DNA of 64,000 nucleotides, taken from contig LNAC01000273.1 in NCBI GenBank assembly GCA_002007465.1, positions 257,643 through 321,642 of the forward strand, written 5' to 3'. The stretch comes from Ailurus styani. Taxonomy: Eukaryota > Chordata > Mammalia > Carnivora > Ailuridae. Positions 12,839 through 22,690 of the stretch are shown here, piece by piece. A model generated the notes under the pieces. That model was not told the origin of the DNA. It did not search any database and saw nothing but the letters and a program-made list of their open reading frames with translations. Every line of letters begins with the position of its first letter. Within the stretch, counting starts at the first letter, position 1. Both the position numbers and the translations under genes were made by a program.

Positions 12839-13021
12839 ATGTTTGGGTTGCAAGCTGAAATAGCTTCTCTTTTCATGGAATACCATTTTTACTTTAAAAA
12901 GCAACTGACAGACAAACCATGGTTATTCAAAGTTGGGTACTTCACAGATATTTTTCAAAAGATGAATGAAAGCAAGCAAGTCAATTCAAGGAAAACAACC
13001 AATGATATTTATTGCCAATGA
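12839..13021 (+). pseudogene. hAT transposase remnant, central part
   Basis: A 60-codon open stretch inside the hAT fossil. The segment around residues 20-45 (QLTDKPWLFKVGYFTDIF) resembles the conserved central region of hAT transposases of the ZBED5-like group. It ends at a stop in a part that should continue. The methionine at 12839 is not a real start; the frame is only what decay has left open. Confidence 0.55.
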
Positions 13022-13282
13022 TAAAATTCAAACATTCATACCAAAATTATAATCTGAGGAACAATTTGTATCTGCCACTGTGAGCTTGACAACTTCCCAA
13101 TACTTTTTTGATAAGCTTGGTGGTGATAGTAACAGTGGAGATTAAAAAAAAATAAGTCTTATGACATACGTCAACTTTTGGGAAATCTGCATAATTCAGT
13201 GAAACAGTATTTTCCATCATGTTATAAAGTCATGCAAGTAATGCATGGGTAAAAGATCTATTCAAAATGTGAGATAAACCAA

Positions 13283-13379
13283 GGCACCTGGTTTGCTCAG
13301 TCGGTAGAGCATGTGACTTGATCTTGGGGCTGTGAGTTTGAGCCTCATGTTAGTCATAGAGATTACTTTTAAAAAAGTA
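13283..13379 (+). mobile_element. Short tRNA-Lys-like CAN SINE variant
   Basis: Sense copy of about 97 bp: 'ggcacctggtttgctcag', 'tcggtagagcatgtgacttg', 'gtgagtttgagcctcatg', then 'agagattactttt'. The head keeps A-box-like and B-box-like promoter stretches of tRNA-Lys and lacks the long CT-rich body of ordinary CAN SINEs. Perfect 11-bp target duplication agataaaccaa at 13272-13282 and 13380-13390. It sits inside the hAT fossil. Confidence 0.85.
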
Positions 13380-13777
13380 AGATAAACCAATGTGTTTTAA
13401 TGAGACAGATTTTAAAATGTTCTTTAATATGCTTTCAGAGTCCACCTTGCAAATAACCTTTAAAGAACTATTATTTTTGAGGTTTAGTTTAGTGCCAAAG
13501 AAGAATATCACATTTTTCTGAAAAGGCTATTAAAATAACTCCCCCTCATTTCAACTAACATCTGTAAGGCTTATTTTTTCATATACTTCAAACAAAACAA
13601 TACATTGCAATAGATTGATATACAAGTAGATGTGAGAATTTGGATGTCCTCTTTTAACACAGATATTAAAGATTTTGCAAAAAAATGTAAATGATGTCAA
13701 CTTTCAGACTACATTTTTGTTTTCAAAAATACAGTTCACTTTCATAAAAATGTATTTTTTAAAAAAAGCTTTATTTA

Positions 13778-13965
13778 GGGTGCCTGGGTGGCTCAGTGGG
13801 TTAAAGCCTCTGCCTTCGGCTCAGGTCATGATCTCAGGGTCCTGGGATCAAGGCCCGCATCGGGCTCTCTGCTCAGCAGGAAGCCTGCTTCCTCCTCTCT
13901 CTCTGCCTGCCTCTCTGCCTACTTGTGATGTCTCTCTCTGTGTCAAATAAATAAATAAAATCTTA
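13778..13965 (+). mobile_element. CAN SINE, mustelid-type, inside the hAT fossil
   Basis: Sense copy: 'gggtgcctgggtggctcag', 'gggttaaagcctctgcctt', 'gcctacttgtgatgtctc', then the A-rich tail. It is flanked by the 17-bp duplication aaaaaaagctttattta at 13761-13777 and 13966-13982. The target site lies in the tail of an older antisense SINE, so this copy is the younger. The frame at 13675-13950 fuses hAT sequence to this SINE and is not a gene. Confidence 0.95.
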
Positions 13966-13982
13966 AAAAAAAGCTTTATTTA

Positions 13983-14028
13983 TTTTAGAGAGACAGTAAG
14001 AGAGAGCTTGCAAGCAGGGGGAGGGGGA

Positions 14029-14072
<44 letters not shown>

Positions 14073-14203
14073 TAGAGAATCTCAAGCAGACTCCCTGCTA
14101 AGCACTGAGCCTGAGGTTGGGCTTGATCTTAATTCAGTGATATCATGACCTGAACAGAAACCAAGAGTTGGATGCTCAACTGACTGAGCCACCCGTGCGC
14201 CCC
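13983..14203 (-). mobile_element. CAN SINE, older, antisense, with GA expansion
   Basis: Antisense copy ending 'tgactgagccacccgtgcgc'. Its tail continues leftwards into the target duplication of the younger SINE, so it originally began near 13760. Its body contains an expanded GA microsatellite (14033-14069). A degraded duplication of the type aaatgtattttt / aaatgtgttttt flanks the pair. Confidence 0.9.
14033..14069. repeat. (GA)n microsatellite
   Basis: About 18 GA units inside the antisense SINE at 13983-14203, grown from its natural purine-rich stretch. Length polymorphism is expected. Confidence 0.95.
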
Positions 14204-14578
14204 AAATGTGTTTTTATGCCAAAATTCAAAGAGTTTATTATTGCTATTTTTAATTGAATAAATAAATATTAAATTTTTTGATATTCTAATGTGAAAAATA
14301 TCAATAGCTATAATTCACAAAAGAAGCTTTGGGGATCCTCAATAAGTTTTGAGGATGGAAATGGGTGTTGAGACCAAAAAATGGAAAAATCATTGTTTCA
14401 GAGGGCGACACCATTCATCTTTCTATCCAAAATTCCTATTATTCACTAGGTGCTTTATACATACTAATTTAATGGATGGTTGATAAAATAACTGAATATT
14501 GTACATAATGCCACAAAATTCTTTACTATAATAGAAAATATCTTGATATGCAATATGTAAGGTATCAATTACAGTGCA

Positions 14579-14580
<2 letters not shown>

Positions 14581-14618
<38 letters not shown>

Positions 14619-14619
14619 T
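14581..14619. repeat. (TTA)13 microsatellite
   Basis: Thirteen uninterrupted TTA units, just right of the hAT fossil. No SINE or LINE tail explains it. Confidence 0.97.
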
Positions 14620-15237
14620 GTCTATCATTGTTTCTTGCCTCATCATGCCTATCTCCAAAACTGAGATGAGGAAAAGTACTCTTTGGTCATAATTTACCAT
14701 TTAATTGCATCACTCAAGAGACATCTACTGAGAAAATACTATTTGCCTGACTCTAGTTTGGATATAGGTGGTGATGAGAGGGACAATGCAATAGTTTATT
14801 TTTCTTAAAGTTCATTATTTGATAGCCAAATCAAAGAATTTACTTGTTTATATATTTTACAACAAACGTGTTTGGGATAAAATAGTTTTAACACCTTTTG
14901 AAGATTTTAACAAGTTTTGGTTGACTGTTTTTTATATTGCTTTATCACTGTGCTGTAAGGAATATTTAGTACCCACCTTTTTCGAGTTTCCTGTCATAAA
15001 AGTTTGAATACCTATTAGTCCCAGACTGCTTTGGACGGGGTGTTTTGATGGGCAGAAAAACAAAAACCTAAGGGGTCAGAGTGAGTGGGGACACAGAGTC
15101 TCATCTAGATTAATTTACAGGCTAAAGTCTCACATGAATCAAGTCAGAAGTTAAAAAATTCTAAACTGTAAGGGTTTTTTTTTTCTCTTTGTATCACTAC
15201 TTCACTTCCTTCAAGACAAACTCACCTCTGTCCTCAC
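14620..15237. other. Non-genic stretch, nothing recognised
   Basis: AT-rich unique-looking sequence. The 62-codon frame at 14819-15007 is not recognised. Confidence 0.4.
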
Positions 15238-15347
15238 AAAAAAAAAAAAAAAAGAGAGAGAGAGAGAGACAGAGAGAAGGAGGAGGAGGAAGGGGAGGAG
15301 GAGGGGGAGAAGAAGAAAAGGAAAGGAAAACAAGGGAAAGAAAAAGT
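15238..15347. repeat. Polypurine tract, A-run into GA/GGA/GGAAA repeats
   Basis: About 110 bases that are almost entirely purine on the + strand: 15+ A, then (GA)n, (GGA)n and GGAAA-like units, broken by only two C residues. Low-complexity and capable of intramolecular triplex formation. It creates the artefactual frames at 15189-15470 (+) and 15197-15406 (-). Confidence 0.95.
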
Positions 15348-17151
15348 AAACGTGTGGGGATGGATGTGTTAATTAACTCAATGGGACAAATCCTGTCACT
15401 ATACATGTATCAAATCATCACACTGTCTACTTTAAATAGCTTACAATTTTATTTGTCGATTACAACTTAGTAAAGCTAAAAAAAGTCAAAGTCTTTCAAA
15501 AGGGAGAATATCTTCTTGATAACTCTTATGAATGAGAAAAAGTAGAAACAGCTTGGAATACACAGTACATATTTTTAGTCCCACTGAATGAAGGAGATAA
15601 TAAATCTTCTCTTGCCAAGAAAGGAATGCCTTTCAGTTGTGCTGATGTAGTTAATATACTATATACAAGATCTAAAGCTCTGTAATTATTTCTTATATGC
15701 TATTTTATCCACTGTGAGATGCATTTTCCCCCCTTGTTTTAACATTTCTGAAATTGGGATAAGGCCATTCAATCAATGATATATCAGTTTCATTGGCATA
15801 GTTTTAAATTTTCTTTGTACAGTGTAAAATATTGGGGTGTCTTACTATTGATAGCATTTTATATTCAATGAGACATAGTATCTCAGAAAACTCCATGAGA
15901 CTTGATTCTACAGTCATATGGTGACACCGTAATCAGGATAGTGGTCCTTAATGCCTTGAATTGGTTCTATTTCCCTTTCCTGTCTCATTGGAAAATACCA
16001 CTATTTTCTCATCTAATGAGCAAATAAACTGTTTGCTTCAAGGCGAGGTAAGCAAATTTGAATGACACTATTTGATCCCAGAATACTTCAGAGTTTGGTA
16101 TAAAGTTTGCACAGGCCCAAAGGGGAAAAAATTCCAGATGTTTAGCTAATGTATAAATAAGATGTGATCATAAGACAGAGATTTCTATAAGTGTATCCTA
16201 ATTTTTATGTTTCAACATATTAAACATATCCCCAGCTTATATTTGATTATATATATATTTAATGCAAACAACATATGTAATTTTCCTTTGCATTACCCTT
16301 TTCTTCTGAAGTGCCAAGGAAAGTAAATGTGTGCAAAAGCATTTATGCCCACGTCACTATCTGTACATTGGTTAAACAATCAAAAGTACTTCTGCAGATG
16401 CACGTATGAAAATTAAGAGCATTCCCACTTCCTCACTCAAGACAGTCATGCTGTTCTGGCCTCACAGATGCATAATGGAAACACAATTGCTTTAAATAAT
16501 CAAAACACACAAAGGCACATTTTTCTGAGTGATTGGAAATAACCCTGACAAATGTTCGCATTTGGCAAATTATGAGCTAGCCAAGGTACGTTTGCATAAA
16601 TATAATGAAAAACATTTTTTAAAAATTTAGTAAGCACATAAAGCAAGGCATTCTCTTGGTAATGAATTTCTTTGACAGATAAACCAACAACTATGCAGTT
16701 TATGAAGGTGCCTCCCTGAGTTCTTGACAGTGCATGTGTTTGTGTGTGCATATGTGCGTACACATGTGCACGTATGTGTCTGTATGTACATCTATAGACA
16801 AAGAAAAATCCTGTAGAATTATGTGAGACATAGATCTTCTTGCAACCAAAATTAAATACAGAGAAAGCTTAGACATATTACATAGCTACTAGTATTTTGA
16901 AAAGAACATAAGCGATATGCAATGGAACACTATGATAATATGGCACACAATTCATATTTCCTATACATAACTCTTTGGTAACAGAGAGTATTACACAAGG
17001 AACCACATAATTATATTCTCCTCCAACAGTTTAGATACTACACCTCAGCTGTACACTTAAACAGGCATCAGTATATAGTTGAGAGAATTTGTAAGTGTCT
17101 GATAATAAAAGCGTTTGAATAGGGCAAGGAATAATTTTCTACTCCCAGGTA
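15348..17151. other. Non-genic stretch, nothing recognised
   Basis: No SINE or LINE recognised. A short TG/CA-rich patch near 16735-16780 drives the 87-codon antisense frame at 16500-16763. Confidence 0.4.
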
Positions 17152-17162
17152 AAAATAATTTC

Positions 17163-17363
17163 CTTTTCCTTTTTTAAAAGATTTTATTTATTTATTTGAG
17201 AAGAAGAGAGAGTGAGAGAGAGCAAGAGAGGAGAGAGAGTCAGAGGTAGAAACAGATAACCCACTGAGCAGGGAGCCTGAATCGGGACTCAATCCCAGGG
17301 CTCTGGGATCATGACCTCAGCCAAAGGCAGTAGCCCAAACAATTGAGGCACCCAGGCATTCTG
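17163..17363 (-). mobile_element. CAN SINE, older, antisense
   Basis: Antisense copy: 'aagattttatttatttattt' tail, diverged purine-rich body, 'ggatcatgacctcagcc', and head end 'ttgaggcacccaggca'. Target duplication aaaataatttc at 17152-17162 and 17364-17374. Confidence 0.92.
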
Positions 17364-17374
17364 AAAATAATTTC

Positions 17375-17689
17375 TATTCCCATGGCACTGTTTGTTATCT
17401 GATTGTTTTGTGTAGATCTGAGCACTGAGCACTATAACGGGGATACAACAAAGCAAAAGCCAAGGAAAGATGTACAATCACTTAGGATTTTCTAGATTAG
17501 CCTATTTCTTAAGGGAAGCATAATAAGATAGGGAGACTGACCACTGAATTTGCTACTTGGATAGCCAAGCTAGTCTGAGAATTCTGTAGCCTTTAGAAAT
17601 CACTAGTAGCTGAAGAAGACACCTTTAAATGAAATGAATGGTTTATCAAGGTCTTTTCAAGACCACATCTATAAGGGCTAACTGTGCTT
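17375..17689. other. Non-genic stretch, nothing recognised
   Basis: Short unique-looking spacer between a SINE and an L1 copy. Confidence 0.4.
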
Positions 17690-17700
17690 AAAAAGATAAA

Positions 17701-18189
17701 TTAAATCCAAAGGGCACATGTACCTGAATGTTTATAGCAGTGATCTCCACAATAGCCAAACTATGGAAAGAGCCCAGATGTTCATCAACAGATGAATAGA
17801 TAAAGAAGAGGTTATATATATATATACACACACACACATATATATATATATATAAAGGAATACTATACAGCCATCAAAAAAGAAATCTTGCCATTTGCAA
17901 CGACGTGGATGGAACTAGAGGGTATTATGCTAAGCAAAATAAGTCAATCAGAGAAAGACAATTATCATATGATCTCACTGATACAAGGAATTTGAGAAAT
18001 AAGACAGAAGATCATAGGGGAAGGGAGGGAAAACTGAAACAAGATGAAACCAGAGAGGGAGACAAACAATAAGAGACTCTTAATCTCAGGAAATAAACTG
18101 AGGATTGCTGGATGGGAGGAGGGTGGGAGGGATAGGGTGGCTGGGTGATGGACGTTGGGGAGGGTATGTGCTATGGTGAGGAAAAAGAA
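17701..18189 (+). mobile_element. 5'-truncated L1 3' end (carnivoran type)
   Basis: Begins within the L1 ORF2 end/3' UTR region ('ccaaagggcacatgtacctg') and continues through 'gacgtggatggaactagagg', 'caattatcatatgatctcac' and 'gagactcttaatctcagg'. It stops at 'gtatgtgctatggtgag', short of the normal L1 3' end, and goes directly into A-rich sequence. Flanking duplication aaaaagataaa at 17690-17700 and 18190-18200. A TA/CA microsatellite (17812-17854) sits inside. Dead copy. Confidence 0.88.
17812..17854. repeat. (TA)n(CA)n(TA)n microsatellite inside L1
   Basis: TA units, then CA units, then TA units, lying within the L1 3' end. Confidence 0.95.
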
Positions 18190-18200
18190 AAAAAGATAAA

Positions 18201-18589
18201 ATAAGCCAAGGACAGTGGGTGGAGTACAGATGACTTTCTGGAAGGTGGGGGGTGGGTTGGGGGGGAGATTCTTTTAATTTTTAAGCATGAATTGTAGGAA
18301 GAGCCCAACTGTCTTTTACAGCCTTAGTCATCTTTGAACATCGTCAGCTTTCCCCCATTAACTGCCACCCACATTCCCCTAATAACAGGAAGTAAGAGCT
18401 TGAGAGAAACTAGAATTACAACAGGCCTCTGGTTGGGTAAAATGGTGCAGCTGACCAAGTTAAACTGGTGTCACTTGCCTCACTCTTTGAGGTAGTTCTT
18501 ATCCTTATCTCTTCTTCCTCTCATTTAAGAGCAAACTCCTAGAAAGCTTAATGCTTTGCTTTACTTTTAATATTCAAATACACTGAAGA
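18201..18589. other. Non-genic stretch, nothing recognised
   Basis: Contains a short G-rich patch at 18245-18267 ('ggtggggggtgggttggggg'). Otherwise unremarkable. Confidence 0.4.
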
Positions 18590-18805
18590 TATTTGGTAAG
18601 AATTTATCACCTAGCAATATGATTTCTCTTCCCATAATTTCAGTGAAACCTCTCTCCTACTGGTCTCAATGACTAACTCATTGGGACATCCAGTGTTTTC
18701 ATATCTCATCTTCCTTGTCCGTGTATCCTCCTTTTCATCCAACCAGTCCTTTCCTTTAGAAACTCTCCACCCTTCCTCTCTATGGACATTCCCAGTTTTC
18801 TTTCT

Positions 18806-18862
18806 TCCCTTCCCTTCCCTTCCCTTCCCTCTCCTCCCCTCCCCTCCCCTCCCCTGCCACCC
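18806..18862. repeat. (TTCCC)n / (CCCCT)n pyrimidine tract
   Basis: About 55 bases of near-pure pyrimidine made of 5-bp units, in the position of the SINE tail. Confidence 0.93.
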
Positions 18863-19033
18863 CCCTTTCTTTCATGGGGGGAGGGGCAGAGGGAGAGGGA
18901 AAGACAGAGTCCTAAGCAGGCTCCATGTCCAGCTTGGAGCCCGGCATGGGGCTCGATCTCACAACCCTGAGATCATGACCTGAGATGAAATAAAGAGTCA
19001 GATGCTTAACCAACTGAGCCACCCAGGCACCCC
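18807..19033 (-). mobile_element. CAN SINE, antisense, with (TTCCC)n tail
   Basis: Antisense copy ending 'caactgagccacccaggca'. A perfect 17-bp duplication tcccagttttctttctt lies at 18790-18806 and 19034-19050. The usual T-run is replaced by a TTCCC/CCCCT pyrimidine tract (about 18807-18862). It interrupts the L2 remnant. Confidence 0.93.
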
Positions 19034-19524
19034 TCCCAGTTTTCTTTCTTTCCTTGTGTGACCGAAGCTTTTGTCTCCTTCCTCTTCACATGTTCATATG
19101 TGTAATCTGAAAGTTTGTTCCTCAGCCCTCTTCTTGCCTGTTCTCTCTCATTCCCAACAATCTCATCTTTCCTAGTTGGCCCTTGAGTGCAAGTGGCCCC
19201 CATAGGTCTGTCATCTCAGAGAACTGGATACAGGTGTCCACCTGTACACTTCTCTACAAAGATAGGCTTTGGCACCTCGAGAAACTCAGTATTTCCAAAC
19301 TGAACTTAGTGTCTTCTCTCTCACATTTCCATCTCCTCGCATTTCCTATTTTTTTAAATGTCATCACCAATGTTTGAAATCTCAAAGTCAAGTATGACCA
19401 TTTTCCTGTTCATTTCCACAATAATTTGCAAAACCCTGTCAATACTTCCTTTGAGATATTGCTGCGATTTATATCCTCTTTTCCATCCATTCTATAGACT
19501 ATCCCAATAGCCTCATAAATATTC

Positions 19525-19720
19525 TTTTTTTTAAAGATTTTATTTATTTATTTGACAGAGAGAGAGAGATCACAAGTAGGCAGAGAGGCAGGCAGAGAGA
19601 GAGGGGGAAGCAGGCTCCCTGCTGAGCAGAGAGCCCGATGCGGGCCTCGATCCCAGGACCCTGAGATCATGACCTGAGCCGAAAGCAGAGGCTTTAACCC
19701 ACTGAGCCACCCAGGCGCCC
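19525..19720 (-). mobile_element. CAN SINE, mustelid-type, antisense
   Basis: Near-consensus antisense copy: 'cacaagtaggcagagaggca', 'ctgctgagcagagagcccga', 'actgagccacccaggcgccc'. Little divergence, yet no target-site duplication is visible at its edges; 'ataaatattc' on the left is not repeated on the right. Confidence 0.93.
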
Positions 19721-21622
19721 ACACCCCATGAACTTTTACGTGGTCAATCAGATCCTTAGATTTGGGATCTGGGAAAGCTTGTCAAGAGGATAGTAGAAGG
19801 CAGGGGAAGAGGCCCAAACAGAAAGGAAATTGAGAGAAGCCCAGCAAGTGGCAGGCTGGAAGCATTCTCAGACAATGTTTATATTGTTCTTTTGCCTACT
19901 GAGGGCTGCCTGGTCCTTGGGGGCCCAGACGTGCACATACCACAACCACCAGTCTCTCCAGGAATCTCGGAATGCTCCGTACCCCTGTTCTACCACACCC
20001 AGGCCGGCCCCTCCCAGGGGGATGCCCTGTGTCCGTTGGCAGCCACTCAGTGACTGATGTTCTATGCTCCTGTCTTCTGGCAGGAAAACTGGAAGAGCCA
20101 GCTAAGCCTAAGAATGCACCTGTCCTGAAATGCTAATGGTAATTCCAGACATATCAAGCCGAGAGTGAGACTTCTGGGGCCTTCTCTCTGCCAAGTGATA
20201 TATGGGTACTGTCTTAAACTCTGGTTTTTCAGAAGATGCTGTTGTTGGTGCCTAACCCAGGGGGTATGAGTCAACAGGAATCTGGGTTCTGTAGGAAGAA
20301 AGTACTATGATAAAGGGAGACTTGGGCAGTCCCATATAGCTTTCTTCTTTGTTAAATAAATACATTGCCCCCAGCAAGGATGCAGGGGAACAGAGGGTAA
20401 GGGAAGTGCCAGAGAGATGGTAGGTTTTCTCCCAAAGAGGAAGCTCTTTTGTGCACTGAATGTCTCTTCTATTTCATGGGTACATGTCGTCCCCAGAGCT
20501 CCTCTCTCACTGTGGGATATAAGAGTGCTACACTGTAAACAACTACTTTAAGTGTACTGATAGTGGAGAATGTAAACTTATAGATTGTTAGGTCATTACA
20601 AGTCCAGTCCTATTCCTCACTTTACCTTGGGGCGAGTTCATGTCTAAGTGAAGCTTTTATACTAACCCATTTCCATTTCAACATTGTCCCTCATTTCTTC
20701 ACCTAATTTCATTGTCAATTATTTTGCTGTTTTTTTTTTTTCCAGTAAGAAAGTAAAGTCATTGTTATCTCCCTGTCATGCCCATTCTTCCCTATGCCTT
20801 GCCAGGGAATGATCTCAATAACACCTTCACTAGAATCAGAGGCATCTGGCACATAGTCTCGCAACTTCCCTTACCTTCACTCCGGATTTTTTTCTGTCAC
20901 CATATTCTTTTCCTCTTTCTTCTTGGAGGAAGATTTTTTTTTTAAATAAAATCTCTATAGCTAGCATAATAAGCTGGATGCTCCCCAGTTCCTGCCCCAT
21001 CGAGGACATATTTCCTCCTTTACTCCAAATTGTTCCTGCTCCAGCAGTTCTTTTTCTCATAGTCAAATCCCCACTTCCCTAAAAAAATTTTTTGCTTCAC
21101 TTATTTCCTTTCACTGTTTGAATAAAGATTCCACACATTTTCTACTTCTAGTTATAATCACCTTCATTCTTCTCATGCCCTTGAAGGATGTATTCTGGAC
21201 TTATGAATCTGTGGAAACAGTTCTTGTTGACCTAACCCTTGCTGAGTCATTAGCTGCTGCCAGCCCATCTATGGTTCTCACTCTGTAATAATCTTCACAG
21301 CAGACCCTTCTGAATCATCCTGGTGTGTTGTGCTTCTATACTGGGTTATAAGCTTTCTTCATGACTCTTCCAAGCTAGAGTTTCCTCAGATTTCCTGAAC
21401 ACCTTCCATCTCCATAATAAGTCCCCTTCCTTCTTCTCTACACATTTATTCTCTTTCCTTCTGACCCTGTAACTGTTGTATGAAATCACTTGCATCATCT
21501 GCAAATAGAGGTCTTTTCATATATCATCACAACCCCACATTAGTAGTCATTTTCTGTAGACAACATCCTTTAAGATTTTTTTGATCTCCTTGGTAAAGGT
21601 ACCAATATATCTACATCCCAAA
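19721..21622. other. Non-genic stretch, start of a SINE-free interval
   Basis: No CAN SINE from here to 27500. Frames at 19830-20057 (+) and 20062-20274 (-) are not recognised. From about 20690 to 21500 the + strand is pyrimidine-rich and might be a decayed LINE remnant, but I cannot assign it. Confidence 0.35.
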
Positions 21623-21658
21623 TGTGTGTGTGTGTGTGTTTGTGTGCGTGTGTGTGTA
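21623..21658. repeat. (TG)n microsatellite
   Basis: About 18 TG/CG-type dinucleotides with two interruptions. Confidence 0.95.
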
Positions 21659-22589
21659 TAAAATATTTTCATCCCAGCCAGATTAATGCAGGCATACTTT
21701 GGGAATTTATTTTTGGCTTATTTTTGTTTTTGCTTTCTGATTTGCTTTCTGATTTTTGTGATAGATCTTCGAGGAAAAGTTGTTTCAGCTCAGGGTACTT
21801 GGAATTCATAGTTAGCCTTTGAAAACTGCTGTTTCCAAATTACCATGTACACGTCATGGAGACACCTTGAATTCTAGCACTACTCTGGATTTTTCTCCTT
21901 CCTTCCTTCCTTGCATATTTTTTATATGCAGGATGAAAGGGTTAGGACAGCCCCAAAAGTGAAGTGGGAGCCTTGGTGGTGTGTATGAATGTTTTCATTG
22001 TCCCCTTTTTTCTTTATACATATACATATCTTATATCTGTAGGAAATCTTTGGTAGTGGGGTATTTCAACAGACTTTTTAGGAAGGAAGGAAGGGTCATA
22101 TTAGTGAACACTCTATCCCAGCTTGTCATATACTGAGTTGACTGAGAAGACAAGTAGATGACCGCTTACTTTTGGTCAGACCAAATGGTGTGAAGCATCC
22201 TATATCCATCCATAGGATGTGTCCTACTTGCCTCCTTGAGACATGACTATTCTTACGGATATAGGCTTTCAGAAAGAGATATTGACAGCCTTCCTCTTCA
22301 ATCTATTCTTCTATAGATGGACTTTGGAGCTCGCCTGTTAGACTGTTTGACAGATCCCTCACAGTGTCCATTCAGCCCTGGGGGCAGAGGCAGCTCCCTT
22401 TATCTAACACAATAGGGTCAAAGAAAAGTCAGAGAGGGAGTTAGTCTCCCAGAAAGGCCATGAGAACTCTCTTTATGGAAAGCTAAAGATTCAAGTTTCA
22501 GTAATGTGGGCTTCTCTGAGGTAATAACTGCCAACAGCATGTATTTCCCAGGGAAACTGAATTAGGTTCCTTTGTGCAACTCCCGAGAG
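21659..22589. other. Non-genic stretch with short CCTT and GGAA tracts
   Basis: A CCTT run at about 21897-21912 and a GGAA run at about 22080-22095 form a loose inverted pair. No named element. Confidence 0.4.
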
Positions 22590-22690
22590 AAGAGAGATGG
22601 TAAAGCAGGGACCGCATCTATCTTGCTTACTTCATAGCCTCTGACAGAAATAGGTTCTTCCTAAATATTTGTAGAATTGAAATGTGGCCA
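22590..22690 (+). repeat. L2 3' end fragment, sense
   Basis: Reads 'gcagggaccgcatctatctt', 'cctctgacagaaataggttc', 'aaatatttgtagaattgaa', matching the sense L2 3' terminus pattern. Confidence 0.5.

Larger units (their letters stand above)
12397..14394 (+). mobile_element. Fossil hAT DNA transposon with decayed transposase
   Basis: The left end 'cagttctcaaagtgaaatc' and right-end motifs 'ggggatcctcaataagtttt' and 'tgttgagaccaaaaaatgg' fit a Charlie-type hAT element. Between them are transposase remnants in changing frames. PWLFKVGYFTDIFQKMNE lies within a 60-codon frame at 12839-13021. LHNSVKQYFP lies near 13190 and EKAIKI near 13520. SYTSNKTIHCNRL follows near 13580 and resembles the hAT C-terminal dimerisation region found in ZBED5/FAM200-like proteins. 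Several stops and at least two frameshifts separate these pieces, so it is dead. Three SINEs (13283-13379, 13778-13965, 13983-14203) are nested inside; without them the element is about 1.5 kb, shorter than an autonomous hAT. No 8-bp target duplication is visible. Family assignment is inference. Confidence 0.75.
18590..19524 (+). repeat. L2 LINE remnant, late ORF and 3' region
   Basis: Pyrimidine-rich sense sequence on both sides of the SINE at 18807-19033 fits the end of the L2 reverse-transcriptase ORF and beyond: 'gttcctcagccctcttcttg', 'tccaaactgaacttagtgtc', and later 'ctatcccaatagcctcataa'. Heavily decayed, with no long open frame. The small frames at 18669-18983 and 19183-19377 are fragments of it. 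Confidence 0.6.

Noticed and set aside
13283..13379. Possible tRNA-Lys gene
   Set aside because: The sequence has SINE flanks and a target-site duplication, and the tRNA-like part is too mutated and lacks a proper acceptor stem.
13675..13950. 91-codon frame that might be a novel gene
   Set aside because: It is the tail of the hAT transposase remnant running into a SINE.
18245..18267. G-rich patch as a quadruplex
   Set aside because: G-runs are few and uneven; weaker than the tract at 35790 and not worth a separate call.
18669..18983. 104-codon proline- and phenylalanine-rich frame
   Set aside because: Produced by the TTCCC tract of a SINE inside an L2 remnant.
21897..22095. CCTT / GGAA inverted pair as a structured element
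   Set aside because: Both arms are simple low-complexity runs about 170 bases apart; no further pairing.
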